Positions 27,026 through 36,110 of a stretch of DNA of 64,000 bases are shown here, piece by piece. The first letter of the stretch is position 1, and the number at the start of each line of letters is the position of its first letter. The DNA comes from an uncultured Bacteroidota bacterium (GTDB taxonomy: Bacteria > Bacteroidota > Bacteroidia > Chitinophagales > Chitinophagaceae), in contig CAIUZK010000211.1 in NCBI GenBank assembly GCA_903903635.1, positions 27,373 to 91,372 of the forward strand, read 5' to 3'. A program made the position numbers and the translations under genes. Under the pieces are notes generated by a model. The model was not told where the DNA came from. It saw only the letters and a program-made list of their open reading frames with translations, and did no database searches.

Positions 27026-27910
27026 ATGTTTAAAACAATACTGACCATATTATTTTCTGCAATCATATATCCTGCTTTCGCACAGCGGGCTACCGACACT
27101 TTTAGTGTATATTTCGACCTTGGCATACCCACACTGAATGCAAATACCGAAAAGCGTATTGATTTGCTGGTGTACAATGACAAGATCATTAATGGCAGTT
27201 CGATTATGATCATTGGCTATGCCGATTTTCTGGGCACCGAAAAGCACAATAAAGACCTGTCGATGGAGCGTGCGAAAAATGTAAAAAACTACCTGGTCAA
27301 GTATGGCATCAATGCCGATAATATAAAACTTTGTGTTGGCAATGGCGAGGTGCACAGAACCGGCATTAACGATAAAAATGGGTTCCCGACAGATCGCAGG
27401 GTAGACATTGTTGTCAATAACATGAAGGAATCGAACGAAAAGATCGCATCGACAGGTAAACCAAAAAAAGATACGGTTAAGGGTAAAAAGCGCCCTGTAA
27501 AAACCAACTTTGAAGAAATCAAAAATCTGAAAGCTGGTTCAACAATTACGCTTCAAAATGTTTACTTCCCTCCCGACAGGCACACCATTAAACCCGAATC
27601 AAAAGAAACGCTTGAAAAATTATTCAGTGTACTCAAGCAATATCCTAATCTCAAAATCAGCATAGAAGGTCATGTATGCTGTATAAAAAGCGAGATTGTG
27701 GATGCGCTGGATATTGATACTTACGAACCAACACTTTCTATCAACAGGGCAAAAGCAATTTACAATTATCTGGTAAGCAAGGGCATCGATACTGCCCGTT
27801 TAAAGTATGCCGGTTACGGCCACAGAAGGCCTGTGGTGGTGGTTGAGCAAACCAATGAAGACCAGGAAAAAAACAGGCGGGTTGAGATCCGGATAACCGA
27901 AAACAAGTAG
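27026..27910 (+). CDS. Periplasmic protein with two OmpA-like peptidoglycan-binding domains
   Basis: A 294-residue protein with a signal peptide ending at PAFAQ. Domain 1 (about residues 30-140) begins VYFDLGIPTLNANTEKRI and contains GYADFLGTEKHN and DRRVDIVV. Domain 2 (about 180-292) begins VYFPPDRHTIKPES and contains EGHVCC, a GYGHRRPV and NRRVEIRI. Both carry the Asp/Arg pair that binds diaminopimelate in OmpA-type domains. It probably ties the envelope to the cell wall. The longest frame starts at 26978, but a normal signal peptide begins only at ATG 27026. It converges on the acyltransferase gene with a 7-nt gap. Confidence 0.83.
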   Translation: MFKTILTILFSAIIYPAFAQRATDTFSVYFDLGIPTLNANTEKRIDLLVYNDKIINGSSIMIIGYADFLGTEKHNKDLSMERAKNVKNYLVKYGINADNIKLCVGNGEVHRTGINDKNGFPTDRRVDIVVNNMKESNEKIASTGKPKKDTVKGKKRPVKTNFEEIKNLKAGSTITLQNVYFPPDRHTIKPESKETLEKLFSVLKQYPNLKISIEGHVCCIKSEIVDALDIDTYEPTLSINRAKAIYNYLVSKGIDTARLKYAGYGHRRPVVVVEQTNEDQEKNRRVEIRITENK

Positions 27911-27917
27911 CGCTCAA

Positions 27918-28808
27918 TTATTTTTCTTCCCCGGTCACCTTCCTTTTATGCTTCCATCTTCTGTGCGACCAAAGCCATGATTCCGGCTGTAGTATGATAT
28001 CTTTTTCGAGCCGGCGCGTGTGCATTTCCGATATCTCCCCTTCCCGGGTTGCCGCCGGATTATCTACCAGCGCCTCGGCAAACATTTCATAATAGCCACG
28101 TTTCACTTTGCGCATAGATGCATAAATAATGGGCATGTTAAGCTTGCGGGCTATTACTTCAGTTCCTTTAAACACAGGTGTGTCCTGGTTCAGAAATGTT
28201 GTCCAGTAAGCATTGTCGGGCATAGGGGTTTGGTCTGATATAAAGACGGTACAGGTAAGGTCTTTTCTGTGGGCCAGCATCTCTTTGAATGCCGTTTGCA
28301 TTGGTATCATTTTGGTACCAAAACGGCTGCGCATCCTCAGCATTAGCCGGTCGAAATATTTATTGGCCAGCGGATGGTAAAGCACTACCAGTTTGTGCTG
28401 GCATTTCAGACTGAACGGATGCCCTGCCCACTCCCAGTTGCCCAGGTGCCCCATCACCATGATCACGCTGCGCCCTTCATCTGCATATTTTTTGAACACC
28501 TCAAACCCCTCCTTATTGAATTTGCAATGCTCCAGGATGTCCTTTTCGCTTATCGTAAGTATTTTAAAAGTCTCCACCATAAAGTCGCACAGATTATGGC
28601 AGAAAGCCTTACGGATGATCTCTATTTCATGCCCGGTTTTATCGGGAAAGGAGTTACGCAGGTTTTGCAGTATCACCTCTTTGCGGTAACCGATGCAGGT
28701 AAACAATATGAAGTATAAAAAATCGGAAAAAGCATACAGTACCGGGAAGGGCAATATGGAAAGCAGGTAAATGAAAGGAAGAGTGATATAATAGACTATT
28801 GCATCCAA
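27918..28808 (-). CDS. Lysophospholipid/lipid A-type acyltransferase (LpxL/HtrB family)
   Basis: A 296-residue membrane-associated acyltransferase. It has an N-terminal hydrophobic anchor (YYITLPFIYLLSILPFPVLY), the catalytic box GHLGNWEWAG (HxxxxE-type, about residues 121-130), and the later SDQTPMPDNAYW region. Members transfer a secondary acyl chain to lipid A. The start codon is TTG at 28808; family members begin at a comparable distance from the anchor and no ATG is in frame. Confidence 0.86.
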   Translation of the reverse strand: MDAIVYYITLPFIYLLSILPFPVLYAFSDFLYFILFTCIGYRKEVILQNLRNSFPDKTGHEIEIIRKAFCHNLCDFMVETFKILTISEKDILEHCKFNKEGFEVFKKYADEGRSVIMVMGHLGNWEWAGHPFSLKCQHKLVVLYHPLANKYFDRLMLRMRSRFGTKMIPMQTAFKEMLAHRKDLTCTVFISDQTPMPDNAYWTTFLNQDTPVFKGTEVIARKLNMPIIYASMRKVKRGYYEMFAEALVDNPAATREGEISEMHTRRLEKDIILQPESWLWSHRRWKHKRKVTGEEK

Positions 28809-28895
28809 ACCTGATCTGATTTAAGTGTGAAAATAAAATAAAAACCGCAAACCATCAGGCTTCATTCTGTAATTATCTCTGTGTTCAATACCCGG

Positions 28896-29822
28896 TTACT
28901 TTTCAATCATAAAGCACTTCCTGTTCAGCTTACCTTGAAAATCAAACGGGGTGGTCATTCCGGTAATATCCTTTACAGTTAGTGCGGGTATACTATCACG
29001 GTCAAGAACAAAATCGCGGTAATTATTGCTGAAATAGATCTTGCCGCCATCCGTGCAGCCCTTCAGCAATTTCTTGAGCAGAAATACATGATCGCGTTGC
29101 ACATCAAAGTTATCTTCCATGCGCTTACTGTTGGAGAAAGTAGGCGGATCGCAGATAATGAGGTCGTAGGCATTGGGTGGCATATACTCCAGCCACTCAA
29201 TCACATCGCCATGTATAAAATCGTGCTGGGTATCTTTATACAGCTTGTTGTACTGCATATTGCGCTTAGCCCAGTTGAGGTAGGTTTTCGACATATCCAC
29301 CGAGGTAACCGTACTGGCGCCACCATGCGCCGCATACACACTGAACGACCCGGTATAGCAAAACAAATTCAGTACATTCAGTCCCTTAGCCTCCTCGCGC
29401 ACCAGCCCTCGGGTTATGCGGTGGTCAAGAAACAGGCCGGTATCGAGGTAGTCGGTAAGGTTAATGATAAAGTTCAATCCGCCCTCAGGTACTATGCGCT
29501 CCGTTTTCAGCTCATCAAACTTTTCATACTGCCCCTGCCTGCCAGCTTTACGCTGCCTTACTTTCATGAAAATATTATCCTGCGATATTTCCAGCACAGC
29601 AGCCAGCACCTCCTTGCATTGCTGCAGCCAGGCATCATGCTCCTCATCTTCCATGCCGTGCCTGCGCTTGTATTCAGCCGCATGCACCACCCCATTATAC
29701 CAGTCAATAGCAAAAGGAAATTCCGGCAGGTCATGATCATAAAACCGGAAGCATGCTATTTCCTGCCTGCGTGCCAGTTTACTGAAGTGCTTATACACCT
29801 TCAGCAGGCGGTTATGAAACAT
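28896..29822 (-). CDS. Class I SAM-dependent rRNA methyltransferase (RlmI/RlmK-like)
   Basis: A 308-residue RNA methyltransferase. The N-terminal half holds FAIDWYNGVVHAAEYKR and an OB/ferredoxin-like region. The SAM motif NLFCYTGSFSVYAA is near residue 155, VTSVDMS is the acidic loop, and the catalytic-type CDPPTFSNSKRM is near 225. It resembles the RlmI and RlmKL C-terminal modules that methylate 23S rRNA; the exact target is not predictable. A TTG at 29846 would add eight residues; ATG 29822 is preferred. Confidence 0.82.
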   Translation of the reverse strand: MFHNRLLKVYKHFSKLARRQEIACFRFYDHDLPEFPFAIDWYNGVVHAAEYKRRHGMEDEEHDAWLQQCKEVLAAVLEISQDNIFMKVRQRKAGRQGQYEKFDELKTERIVPEGGLNFIINLTDYLDTGLFLDHRITRGLVREEAKGLNVLNLFCYTGSFSVYAAHGGASTVTSVDMSKTYLNWAKRNMQYNKLYKDTQHDFIHGDVIEWLEYMPPNAYDLIICDPPTFSNSKRMEDNFDVQRDHVFLLKKLLKGCTDGGKIYFSNNYRDFVLDRDSIPALTVKDITGMTTPFDFQGKLNRKCFMIEK

Positions 29823-29856
29823 GGGTAGTTTAGATTCTGTAGGCAAAAAATAAAGT

Positions 29857-30249
29857 TTAAAGATTATTCCATGGGTTAATAAAACTTAGCCCCTTAATAT
29901 TTTCAAAATCTACTGTGTTACGTGTTACCAGAGTAAGTTTATGAATTATAGCTGTTGCTGCAATTATTGCATCCCCCAGTTTAATTTTTCTATACTTTCT
30001 CCGTAATAATATAGTTTGTTGAACTACGTCTTCATTTAATGGTAATACTGTTGCTGAATTAATAAACTCTGTCATTAAAACAAGTTTGTCAGGAATATGG
30101 TTATATCCCAATACTTCTATTTTAACAACTGTGGAAATTATGAAATTCGAATTGAAAATCTGCTCACAAAAATCACTGGCGTGGGAAGGTAGTACCCCTG
30201 CTGAATAATCAATAATTATGTTGCTATCAATTAAATATCTCGGTCCCAT
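29857..30249 (-). CDS. VapC-family PIN-domain toxin
   Basis: A 130-residue PIN-domain ribonuclease. The acidic centre is visible as Asp in YLIDSNIIIDY (first ligand), Glu in VVKIEVLG, Asp in KLGDAIIAATA and Asp in NTVDFENI. The frame is intact. Its ATG overlaps the end of the antitoxin gene by 19 nt, as is common for VapBC pairs. It would cleave tRNA or other RNA when free of its antitoxin. Confidence 0.88.
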   Translation of the reverse strand: MGPRYLIDSNIIIDYSAGVLPSHASDFCEQIFNSNFIISTVVKIEVLGYNHIPDKLVLMTEFINSATVLPLNEDVVQQTILLRRKYRKIKLGDAIIAATAIIHKLTLVTRNTVDFENIKGLSFINPWNNL

Positions 30250-30464
30250 TCAGTGCGGGCTTGCTTTAAATACTGATGGAATTGTGCTCCCTCATCCTTA
30301 GTCAAAAGGCCCTTGAATCTGGAAGCATTTTTAACCTTGGTAATGTTTTCTTCCTTCAACTCATCTTTAGCAAATAATAAAACCTCAATTTCTTTTCCGA
30401 TATAGCTATTCGGGACAGACAACTGAATGTTGTTATTATCTGGAGTTATTACTGTTCTTATCAT
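30231..30464 (-). CDS. VapB-type antitoxin
   Basis: A 77-residue antitoxin. The N-terminal half (RTVITPDNNNIQLSVPNSYI, then GKEIEVLLF) is a beta-hairpin DNA-binding type seen before VapC genes in Bacteroidota. The C-terminal half is basic and ends ARTEWDRDI, which should contact the toxin. It resembles the orphan antitoxin at 44384-44626 (TP..n..QL..P....GK..E...F). It is expected to repress its own operon together with VapC. Confidence 0.78.
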   Translation of the reverse strand: MIRTVITPDNNNIQLSVPNSYIGKEIEVLLFAKDELKEENITKVKNASRFKGLLTKDEGAQFHQYLKQARTEWDRDI

Positions 30465-30590
30465 AAGAAAATATCCGGGAATTCAATAAATCAGAATTAA
30501 ACGAATAGTATAAAGGTACAACAATTTCCAAATTACCTCATTTGGCAAAGCCAATTTCTAAGGAGCTTTTCTCTTTCAGCAGATCTTCAT

Positions 30591-31040
30591 TTATTTCCCC
30601 TGCTTCATTAAAATATACTTTAACGGTGGTTTCATTTCATGCAGGGTGGTATCCAGTTTTTGCAGATTACCATTTTTATAGCGTAGAAAATATTGTACCA
30701 CTCCCGGGGCATCAATTTCCACCACGGTAGCATTATCATCTGTCGCGGAGCCTTTGAGCACGGTCCAGTCGCCACGGGTCTCTACAGTACTTTTACCGCC
30801 TTTTTTATTCGTTTCAAACAATAGGAAGTTACCCATATCTGCATAAGGTTTGTGCCACAATATAAGTTCTGTTATCACCTCATTCCCATTAGCCGGGATC
30901 GTTCCTTTAAAAACATCCGTCAGAACAGAATCCTTGTTTTTGGGGGCCAAAGAACCCTTTTTAACCGGCGGCTTGCCCTGCGCATATCCATTGGCTGTTG
31001 CCAGGCACATCATTAAAAAGACAATAGTAAAAACCCTCAT
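30591..31040 (-). CDS. Secreted hypothetical protein
   Basis: A 149-residue protein with a Sec signal peptide (MRVFTIVFLMMCLATANGYA). The mature part is lysine-rich at first (KPPVKKGSLAPKNKDS) and then beta-rich with DWTVLKGSATDDNATVV. I do not recognise the family. It is probably periplasmic. An exact -7 box sits 4 nt before the ATG. Confidence 0.6.
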   Translation of the reverse strand: MRVFTIVFLMMCLATANGYAQGKPPVKKGSLAPKNKDSVLTDVFKGTIPANGNEVITELILWHKPYADMGNFLLFETNKKGGKSTVETRGDWTVLKGSATDDNATVVEIDAPGVVQYFLRYKNGNLQKLDTTLHEMKPPLKYILMKQGK

Positions 31041-31044
31041 CCCT

Positions 31045-31052
31045 CAAAAATA
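31045..31052 (-). promoter_or_regulatory. -7 box abutting the secreted-protein start
   Basis: TATTTTTG on the minus strand, followed by AGGG and then ATG. A near-leaderless transcript is expected. Confidence 0.45.
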
Positions 31053-31117
31053 CAAAAATCCCTAATCCATCCCAAAACCAATAATAACCCACCATTCAAC
31101 CATTCAACTAATCAACT

Positions 31118-31125
31118 TATATTTG
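31118..31125 (+). promoter_or_regulatory. -7 promoter box of trhO
   Basis: TATATTTG, exact to consensus, 31 nt before the ATG. Confidence 0.55.
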
Positions 31126-31143
31126 CCGTTTCTCACAAAAACA

Positions 31144-31150
31144 AAGGAGG
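31144..31150 (+). promoter_or_regulatory. Strong Shine-Dalgarno before trhO
   Basis: AAGGAGG, followed by TACACC and the ATG at 31157. This is the only strong Shine-Dalgarno I noticed ahead of a gene here; Bacteroidota rarely use them. Confidence 0.7.
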
Positions 31151-31156
31151 TACACC

Positions 31157-32227
31157 ATGCCAGTGCTACACAACCGCGTAAACAATGAGGAACTGAAACA
31201 GCTTATGCTGGCCGAAACCGAGCCGCGTACCACAGTTTCCTTTTATAAGTATTTTTCAATTGCTGACCCCACAGCTTACCGCAACCAGCTATACACTGCA
31301 TTTACAGCCCTGAAGGTTTTCGGGCGTATCTATGTGGCCCATGAGGGTATCAATGGGCAGGTAAGTGTGCCGGCCAGCAATTACGAAGCCTTTAGAACAG
31401 CCTTATACCAATCGGCGCCTGAACTGAACGGTATTCGCATGAATATAGCCCTCGAAGATGATGGAAAATCATTCTGGGCGCTCCGGCTAAAAGTAAGGCC
31501 CAAAATTGTGGCCGATGGTATTGATGATCCCGGTTTCGACCCGGCCAAAACAGGTAAATACCTGAAGGCCCGAGAGTACAATGAACTGTCTGCCAAGCCC
31601 GATACCATAATTGTGGACATGCGCAACCATTACGAGTATGAAGTTGGTCATTTTGAAAATGCAATCGAAGTACCATCTGATACTTTTCGTGACCAGTTGC
31701 CTATGGCGGTTGATATGCTAAAGGACCAGAAGGATAAGAATATCATCATGTACTGCACAGGTGGCATTCGTTGCGAAAAGGCCAGCGCCTATATGCTGCA
31801 CAATGGGTTTAAGAATGTGTTTCATGTAGAAGGTGGCATTATTGAGTATGCCCGTAAGGCTAAGGAAGAGGATCTGCCCATAAAGTTCAAAGGCAAGAAT
31901 TTCGTTTTCGATGAGCGCCTGGGCGAGCGCATTACCGAGGATGTATTGGCTCAGTGCCACATCTGCGGCAAGCCCTGCGACACCCACACCAACTGCAAAA
32001 ATGATGGCTGCCACCTATTGTTCATTCAGTGCCCCGATTGTGCGGCAAAATATGAAGGCTGCTGCAGTGAAGAATGCCGTGAAGAAAAAAACCTTCCGCC
32101 CGATGAGCAGCGGGCACAGCGTGCCGGCCGTGAAAACGGGATGATGATCTTCAATAAATCGAAGCAGCACCCCTTAAGGAAACATAGAAGTGAGTGGGAA
32201 ATCAACAGAAAAACTAACAACGAATAG
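31157..32227 (+). CDS. trhO: tRNA uridine(34) hydroxylase TrhO (rhodanese-related)
   Basis: A 356-residue protein of the YceA/TrhO family, which makes 5-hydroxyuridine at position 34 of tRNAs in an oxygen-dependent reaction. The N-terminal domain contains [20 protein letters not shown]. The rhodanese domain has [20 protein letters not shown] and the active-site loop [12 protein letters not shown] (Cys near residue 199). The C-terminus has a cysteine-rich region ([14 protein letters not shown], then [16 protein letters not shown]), probably binding a metal. Promoter and Shine-Dalgarno are both clear. Confidence 0.92.
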   Translation: MPVLHNRVNNEELKQLMLAETEPRTTVSFYKYFSIADPTAYRNQLYTAFTALKVFGRIYVAHEGINGQVSVPASNYEAFRTALYQSAPELNGIRMNIALEDDGKSFWALRLKVRPKIVADGIDDPGFDPAKTGKYLKAREYNELSAKPDTIIVDMRNHYEYEVGHFENAIEVPSDTFRDQLPMAVDMLKDQKDKNIIMYCTGGIRCEKASAYMLHNGFKNVFHVEGGIIEYARKAKEEDLPIKFKGKNFVFDERLGERITEDVLAQCHICGKPCDTHTNCKNDGCHLLFIQCPDCAAKYEGCCSEECREEKNLPPDEQRAQRAGRENGMMIFNKSKQHPLRKHRSEWEINRKTNNE

Positions 32228-32277
32228 TGAAGCCACCTTCACTACCCTATGCGCACCACACTATTCACTACTCGTTG

Positions 32278-32475
32278 TTAAATCGTTCTTGCCATCCTCA
32301 TCAGGTTGGTAATGGCCTCTTGTCTTGGTTGCATGAGGTCTTTTGCATCTTCGCGCAATGCATATAATTCCTGGGAAAACCCGGCCAGCATATCCTCACT
32401 ATCCGTAAATAGTAGTGTCTGTGTGTGCTCGTAATAATGTTTTCCAGTAAGTTTCTTGTGTAAAGTTTTGTTCAT
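32278..32475 (-). CDS. Small hypothetical protein
   Basis: A 65-residue, charged, mainly helical protein (LTGKHYYEHTQTLLF, then ALREDAKDLMQPRQEAITNL). It has no signal peptide or membrane segment, and I do not recognise it. The ATG and stop are clean, and no competing frame covers it. It is convergent with trhO and divergent from the TIGR01777 gene. Confidence 0.5.
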   Translation of the reverse strand: MNKTLHKKLTGKHYYEHTQTLLFTDSEDMLAGFSQELYALREDAKDLMQPRQEAITNLMRMARTI

Positions 32476-32609
32476 CAGATGTAATTGGTTTTCAAAAAAA
32501 CGTACAACATGCTCTGATTATTGCATAGAAACCCGAAATTAATGTTAAACCCTAACCAGACCCTGTTTTATTAAATAATAAATTAATATTTTTAGTTCAA
32601 ATCAATCTA

Positions 32610-33524
32610 ATGAAAACCATTGGCATAACAGGCGGTACAGGTTTTGTGGGGCAGCATCTTAAAGCATTGCTGCTTAAAAACGGCTATAAAGTGATCATTT
32701 TCACCACCGGCAGCACTAAAAAGGCTGAAGAGTTCCATGTAACCTATGCCAACTGGAATCCTGAAAAAGGAACGATTGACCAGGAGGCCATGCGTCAAAT
32801 TTCTGCTATGGTGCATCTTGCCGGGGCAGGCATAGCCGATAAAAGATGGACCTCGGCCAGAAAAAAGGAAATTGTGGACAGCAGGGTGAAAGGCACTGAG
32901 TTTCTTGTTGCCCAACTGAAGCAATACGCTGTTTTTTGCGAAACCTTTGTTTGCGCTTCGGCCACCGGTTTTTATGGCGAAGACAAAGGCGGACAGCCAT
33001 TTACCGAAGATGCCCAACCCGCCACCGATTTTCTGGGCGAGACCTGCCGCCAGTGGGAAGAAGCTGCCCACAAAGCCGAAGGATCGTTCAAAACAGCCAT
33101 ACTGCGGTTTGGCATAGTTCTGGGTAAAGAAAGCGGGGCATTCGCCGAATTTGTGAAACCCATGAAGTTCAACATCGTACCCATCCTTGGCTCCGGCCGG
33201 CAGATGGTAAGCTGGATCGAGGTAAACGACCTGGCCCGGCTCATCCTGTTTGCTATAGAAAACAAACAATTCGAGGGCATTTACAATGCAGTAACGCCCG
33301 GTGCGGTATCGCACAAAGCAATGATGAAAACTATTGCGCTGCATAAAATGAGCCTGGCAATAACCGTACCTGTGCCTGCCATCCTGCTTAAATTAATGCT
33401 GGGCGAAATGAGCACCGAGATCCTGAAAAGCTGCCATGTAAGTGCGAAGAAAACGCTTGCCTCAGGCTTTACCTTTTATACTCCCGACCTGGTAAATGCA
33501 GTGGTGGAAATTTTGTCAAAATAG
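32610..33524 (+). CDS. TIGR01777 family NAD(P)-binding epimerase/oxidoreductase
   Basis: A 304-residue extended SDR-like protein (YfcH/SDR39U1 type). The cofactor motif is TGGTGFVGQHL (about residues 7-17). The N-terminal half has VHLAGAGIADKRWT, then KGTEFLVAQL and FVCASATGFYG with the catalytic-region Tyr. The C-terminal DUF1731-like domain covers about residues 250-304. The substrate is unknown. The -7-like box TATTTTTA is at 32587-32594. Its stop codon is within a few bases of a decayed fragment of another gene. Confidence 0.88.
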   Translation: MKTIGITGGTGFVGQHLKALLLKNGYKVIIFTTGSTKKAEEFHVTYANWNPEKGTIDQEAMRQISAMVHLAGAGIADKRWTSARKKEIVDSRVKGTEFLVAQLKQYAVFCETFVCASATGFYGEDKGGQPFTEDAQPATDFLGETCRQWEEAAHKAEGSFKTAILRFGIVLGKESGAFAEFVKPMKFNIVPILGSGRQMVSWIEVNDLARLILFAIENKQFEGIYNAVTPGAVSHKAMMKTIALHKMSLAITVPVPAILLKLMLGEMSTEILKSCHVSAKKTLASGFTFYTPDLVNAVVEILSK

Positions 33525-33525
33525 A

Positions 33526-33636
33526 TCATCCTATCTTAAACGACTTTAATCTCGGGTTCTCAGCTACATTACCGGTATGCTTCAGTACGCCCCAGCTTTG
33601 CAGTTGGCCCCTTAGGGCGATTTTGGATAAGTAACA
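33526..33636 (-). pseudogene. 3' remnant of a paralogue of the GH18-NodB-GT2 gene
   Basis: On the minus strand this stretch encodes ALRGQLQSWGVLK, HTGNVAENPRLKSFKIG and a TGA stop. It matches the C-terminus of the 1123-residue protein at 37524-40895 (ALRGQLQSWGVLK, RTGNVVENPRLKSFKI). At DNA level about 85% of bases agree and most differences are at third codon positions. So this was a separate, selected gene that has been lost except for its last ~30 codons. Homology ends sharply near 33621. Confidence 0.8.
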
Positions 33637-33648
33637 ATAGTGATTTTG

Positions 33649-33755
33649 AACTTCCGGTTTGCTTCATGAGACTTCTGGTTTTACTTCAGGCCGCTTCTGG
33701 TTTTGCTTCTGGTTTGGGGCGAAAAACTTCTGGTTTGCTTCATGAAGTTTCCGGA
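33649..33755. repeat. Degenerate CTTCTGGTTT repeat cluster
   Basis: At least five imperfect copies of CTTCYGGTTTTGCTTC-like units in about 100 bp, followed by AGTTTCCGGAAATCGGAAG. Non-coding, between the gene remnant and the large repeats. Confidence 0.65.
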
Positions 33756-34099
33756 AATCGGAAGTTTCTAAAATTGCAACTGATTGGTTTTCAGTTACTT
33801 ATAATTTTATTACCAAATTGCAGCCAATGAGGTAATTAGTTTTGGGTTGATTTGGCAATTCAACAATTATTTTATGGCAAATATTTTGGAATTTTGATTG
33901 TTTCATAGTTTGATATGTGGTTTTTATGGTAAAAAACGGGCCAAAGGTAAAATAGATAATTGGAATTTCCTATTTTTTAGGCATATTTATTTTATAAGGT
34001 ATTTTGTCTGAATCGCGGATTTAACGGATTAAGGGATTTCGCGGAATGTATGGAGAAATTTCTGATTTCTAATTGTCGGGCATCCATTCTATTCATGTA

Positions 34100-34447
34100 A
34101 ATATGTCCATGTTACGTGCCAGGCGCGAGTCTACTTTTCTTTTCTACAGCAAAAAGAAAAGTAGCAAAAGAAAGTGCCGCCCTTTTTAAAATGCTCCGCG
34201 GCAAAAGGGTTAGCTCTACGCTGTGGTTGTGGGGGAATGCTATTGAGGGTCGTCGGGAGACGCTTACTATTGGGCATCAGTAATTCACTTTGGAGGGTAT
34301 TTTTCAGGTATTCTATTTCTCGCTTTGGTATGCCCTCCCGAAATTCTTCGGGAGGCTGGTAGTGGCTATACCCGCCAGTTATAAACTTGCGAGATTGCTC
34401 AGACACAGCTGCTATACACAGGGCTTTGCTACAGACCTGCGCCAGAG
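34100..34447. repeat. Large non-coding direct repeat, copy 1
   Basis: About 348 bp, repeated almost exactly at 34820-35167 (offset 720). It starts ATATGTCCATGTTACGTGCC. It contains a hairpin CTACTTTTCTTTT / AAAAGAAAAGTAG around 34131-34163, the GC-rich GCTCCGCGGC segment, and a tail hairpin CCTCCCGAA ATTC TTCGGGAGG (34333-34354). Short open frames inside are conserved only because the DNA is. It is probably a genome repeat family, not genes. Confidence 0.8.
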
Positions 34448-34533
34448 TGAACAGAAACGCAAGCGGGATTGCCCATAATAAGACCAAGCGGGCTTGGACT
34501 AGTGGAGAATTTCCAATTGTGGTGCGTGAGGTG

Positions 34534-34650
34534 CGCGAGTGCACCACCCCTGATTGTACGAGGCAGTCGCCCCGTACAATCGTCCCACTCCTTCCCGAAA
34601 TTCTCCGGGATCTTCGAAATAACCGGAGGGGAGCCTGTGTTACGTGGCTT
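34534..34650. repeat. Interspersed repeat module, copy 1
   Basis: It contains GCGCGAGTGCACCACCCC, the hairpin GATTGTACG / CGTACAATC (34552-34581) and CCCACTCCTTCCCGAAATTC, then TCTTCGAAATAAC and GGAGGGGAGC. The related copy is at 37285-37400. Confidence 0.65.
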
Positions 34651-34700
34651 GTGTTGCGTGGCCCATGTTATGTGGCTAATGTTATAAATCCGTGTAGGCA

Positions 34701-34813
34701 TGCCCTCCCGAAATTCTTCGGGAGGCTGGTAGTGGCTATACCCGCCAGTTGTAAACAGGAGATTGCTAAGACACAGCTGCTATACACAGGGCTTTGCTAC
34801 AGACCTGTGCCAG
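34701..34813. repeat. Partial third copy of the large repeat (tail only)
   Basis: It repeats only the last ~115 bp of the 348-bp unit: the hairpin TGCCCTCCCGAAATTCTTCG and on through CTGCTATACACAGGGCTTTG. It lies between the two longer copies. Confidence 0.75.
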
Positions 34814-34819
34814 ACAGAA

Positions 34820-35167
34820 AATATGTCCATGTTACGTGCCAGTCGCGAGTCTACTTTTCTTTTCAACAGCAAAAAGAAAAGTAGCAAAAGAAAGTGCCGC
34901 CCTTTTTAAAATGCTCCGCGGCAAAAGGGTTAGCTCTACGCTGTGGTTGTGGGGGAATGCTATTGAGGATCGTCGGGAGACGCTTACTATTGGGCTTCAG
35001 TAATTCACTTTGGAAGGTATTTTTCAGGTATTCTATTTCTCAATTTTGTATGCCCTCCCGAAATTCTTCGGGAGGCTGTTAGTGGCTATACCCGCCAGTT
35101 GTATACAGGAGATTGCTAAGACACAGGTCGGCTATGCACAGGGCTTTGCTACAGACCTGCGCCAGAG
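34820..35167. repeat. Large non-coding direct repeat, copy 2
   Basis: Second copy of 34100-34447 with scattered single-base differences. It is followed by a short 16-bp duplication (AGACCTGCGCCAGAGAAG twice, 35151-35188). Confidence 0.8.
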
Positions 35168-35251
35168 AAGACAGACCTGCGCCAGAGAAGTTCTCTTCTC
35201 AGGCCTTCGTTCTTATCGAAGGAAATTGATATCTTCACAAAAAAGCAACTT

Positions 35252-35695
35252 ATGAAAAATGTCATGATCGCGGTGGCAATAACAACGATTTGCGTCTTTG
35301 CAAGTTGTAGCAAAAGCAAAAAAAGTACCACTCCTACCGGTTCAATGACAGCCATTGCCAATGGCAGATCGTTTACATCTCACGACTGTATTATCGTGCC
35401 ATCCAGTCGGAGCGGTTTAAATGTTATTGGATACGAGGGACCACGGGGCTCAAGTCGTAATATTAATTTCGGCGTTGCAAGTTATACAACCGGTGCAACG
35501 GGCACCTTCACTATCACCCCTTACCCTGATCTATCTGTAACAGCAGACCTGGATTCAACCAATGGGGGGCATTGGGCTGATTCGGGCACTATTACAATAA
35601 CGACTGCTTCTGCTACGGCTGTGTCCGGCACTTTTTCATTTACAACTAAGTTCGGCGATGTTGTGACAAATGGGGTTTTTACAGCCGTAAAGTAA
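35252..35695 (+). CDS. Lipoprotein, DUF6252-like
   Basis: A 147-residue lipoprotein with signal peptide and lipobox FASC. The mature part begins with a Lys/Ser/Thr linker. A beta-rich domain of the kind often annotated DUF6252 in Bacteroidota follows: MTAIANGRSFTSHDCIIVPS early, ATGTFTITPYPDLS in the middle, and GTITITTASATAVSGTFSFT late. Function unknown. It is the first real gene after the repeat block. Confidence 0.7.
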   Translation: MKNVMIAVAITTICVFASCSKSKKSTTPTGSMTAIANGRSFTSHDCIIVPSSRSGLNVIGYEGPRGSSRNINFGVASYTTGATGTFTITPYPDLSVTADLDSTNGGHWADSGTITITTASATAVSGTFSFTTKFGDVVTNGVFTAVK

Positions 35696-36110
35696 CATCT
35701 GTCCTACAAGCATCCGCACCGGCGAGCGTGCTCCCTTTAGCAACTCTATTGGGCTGTTGTGCAATGAATGCCGGATAAACCGGATGATTTGGATAGGAGT
35801 GATCCTGAGGAACACCTACGCCAATAGTACCCCAACATTGGTCTTTGGCGCTTTTGCATTTAGCTTCAGTTCAATGAATACCTTAAAAGAAGGGGTTTTA
35901 TCTGCACTTCCAGATTCCCTTCGGAAAATTGTATACAACCCGATTTCAAAATGCTGATATTCAATAATTTGCAACAATGGGTTGTAATCACTTTGTTGCT
36001 GAATTTCTCAGCTTTATGAATCAGGAAGAACATAGAAACAAAATTAAAAGCAATGGCTTACTTACATTGGAATTGAATAAATAAGTACCTTTAACCTAAT
36101 AGATATACCA
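35696..36110. other. Intergenic, no gene supported
   Basis: A 415-bp spacer. A 66-codon frame (35757-35957) has no family resemblance and poor composition. A -7-like box TACCTTTA (36086-36093) precedes the next gene. Confidence 0.5.

Noticed and set aside
34333..34354. CCTCCCGAA/TTCGGGAGG hairpin as a terminator
   Set aside because: It belongs to a multi-copy repeat, has no T tract and does not follow a gene.
34131..34884. Several 60-165 codon frames in the repeat block
   Set aside because: They recur only because the DNA repeats do; frames overlap on both strands and break at repeat borders.
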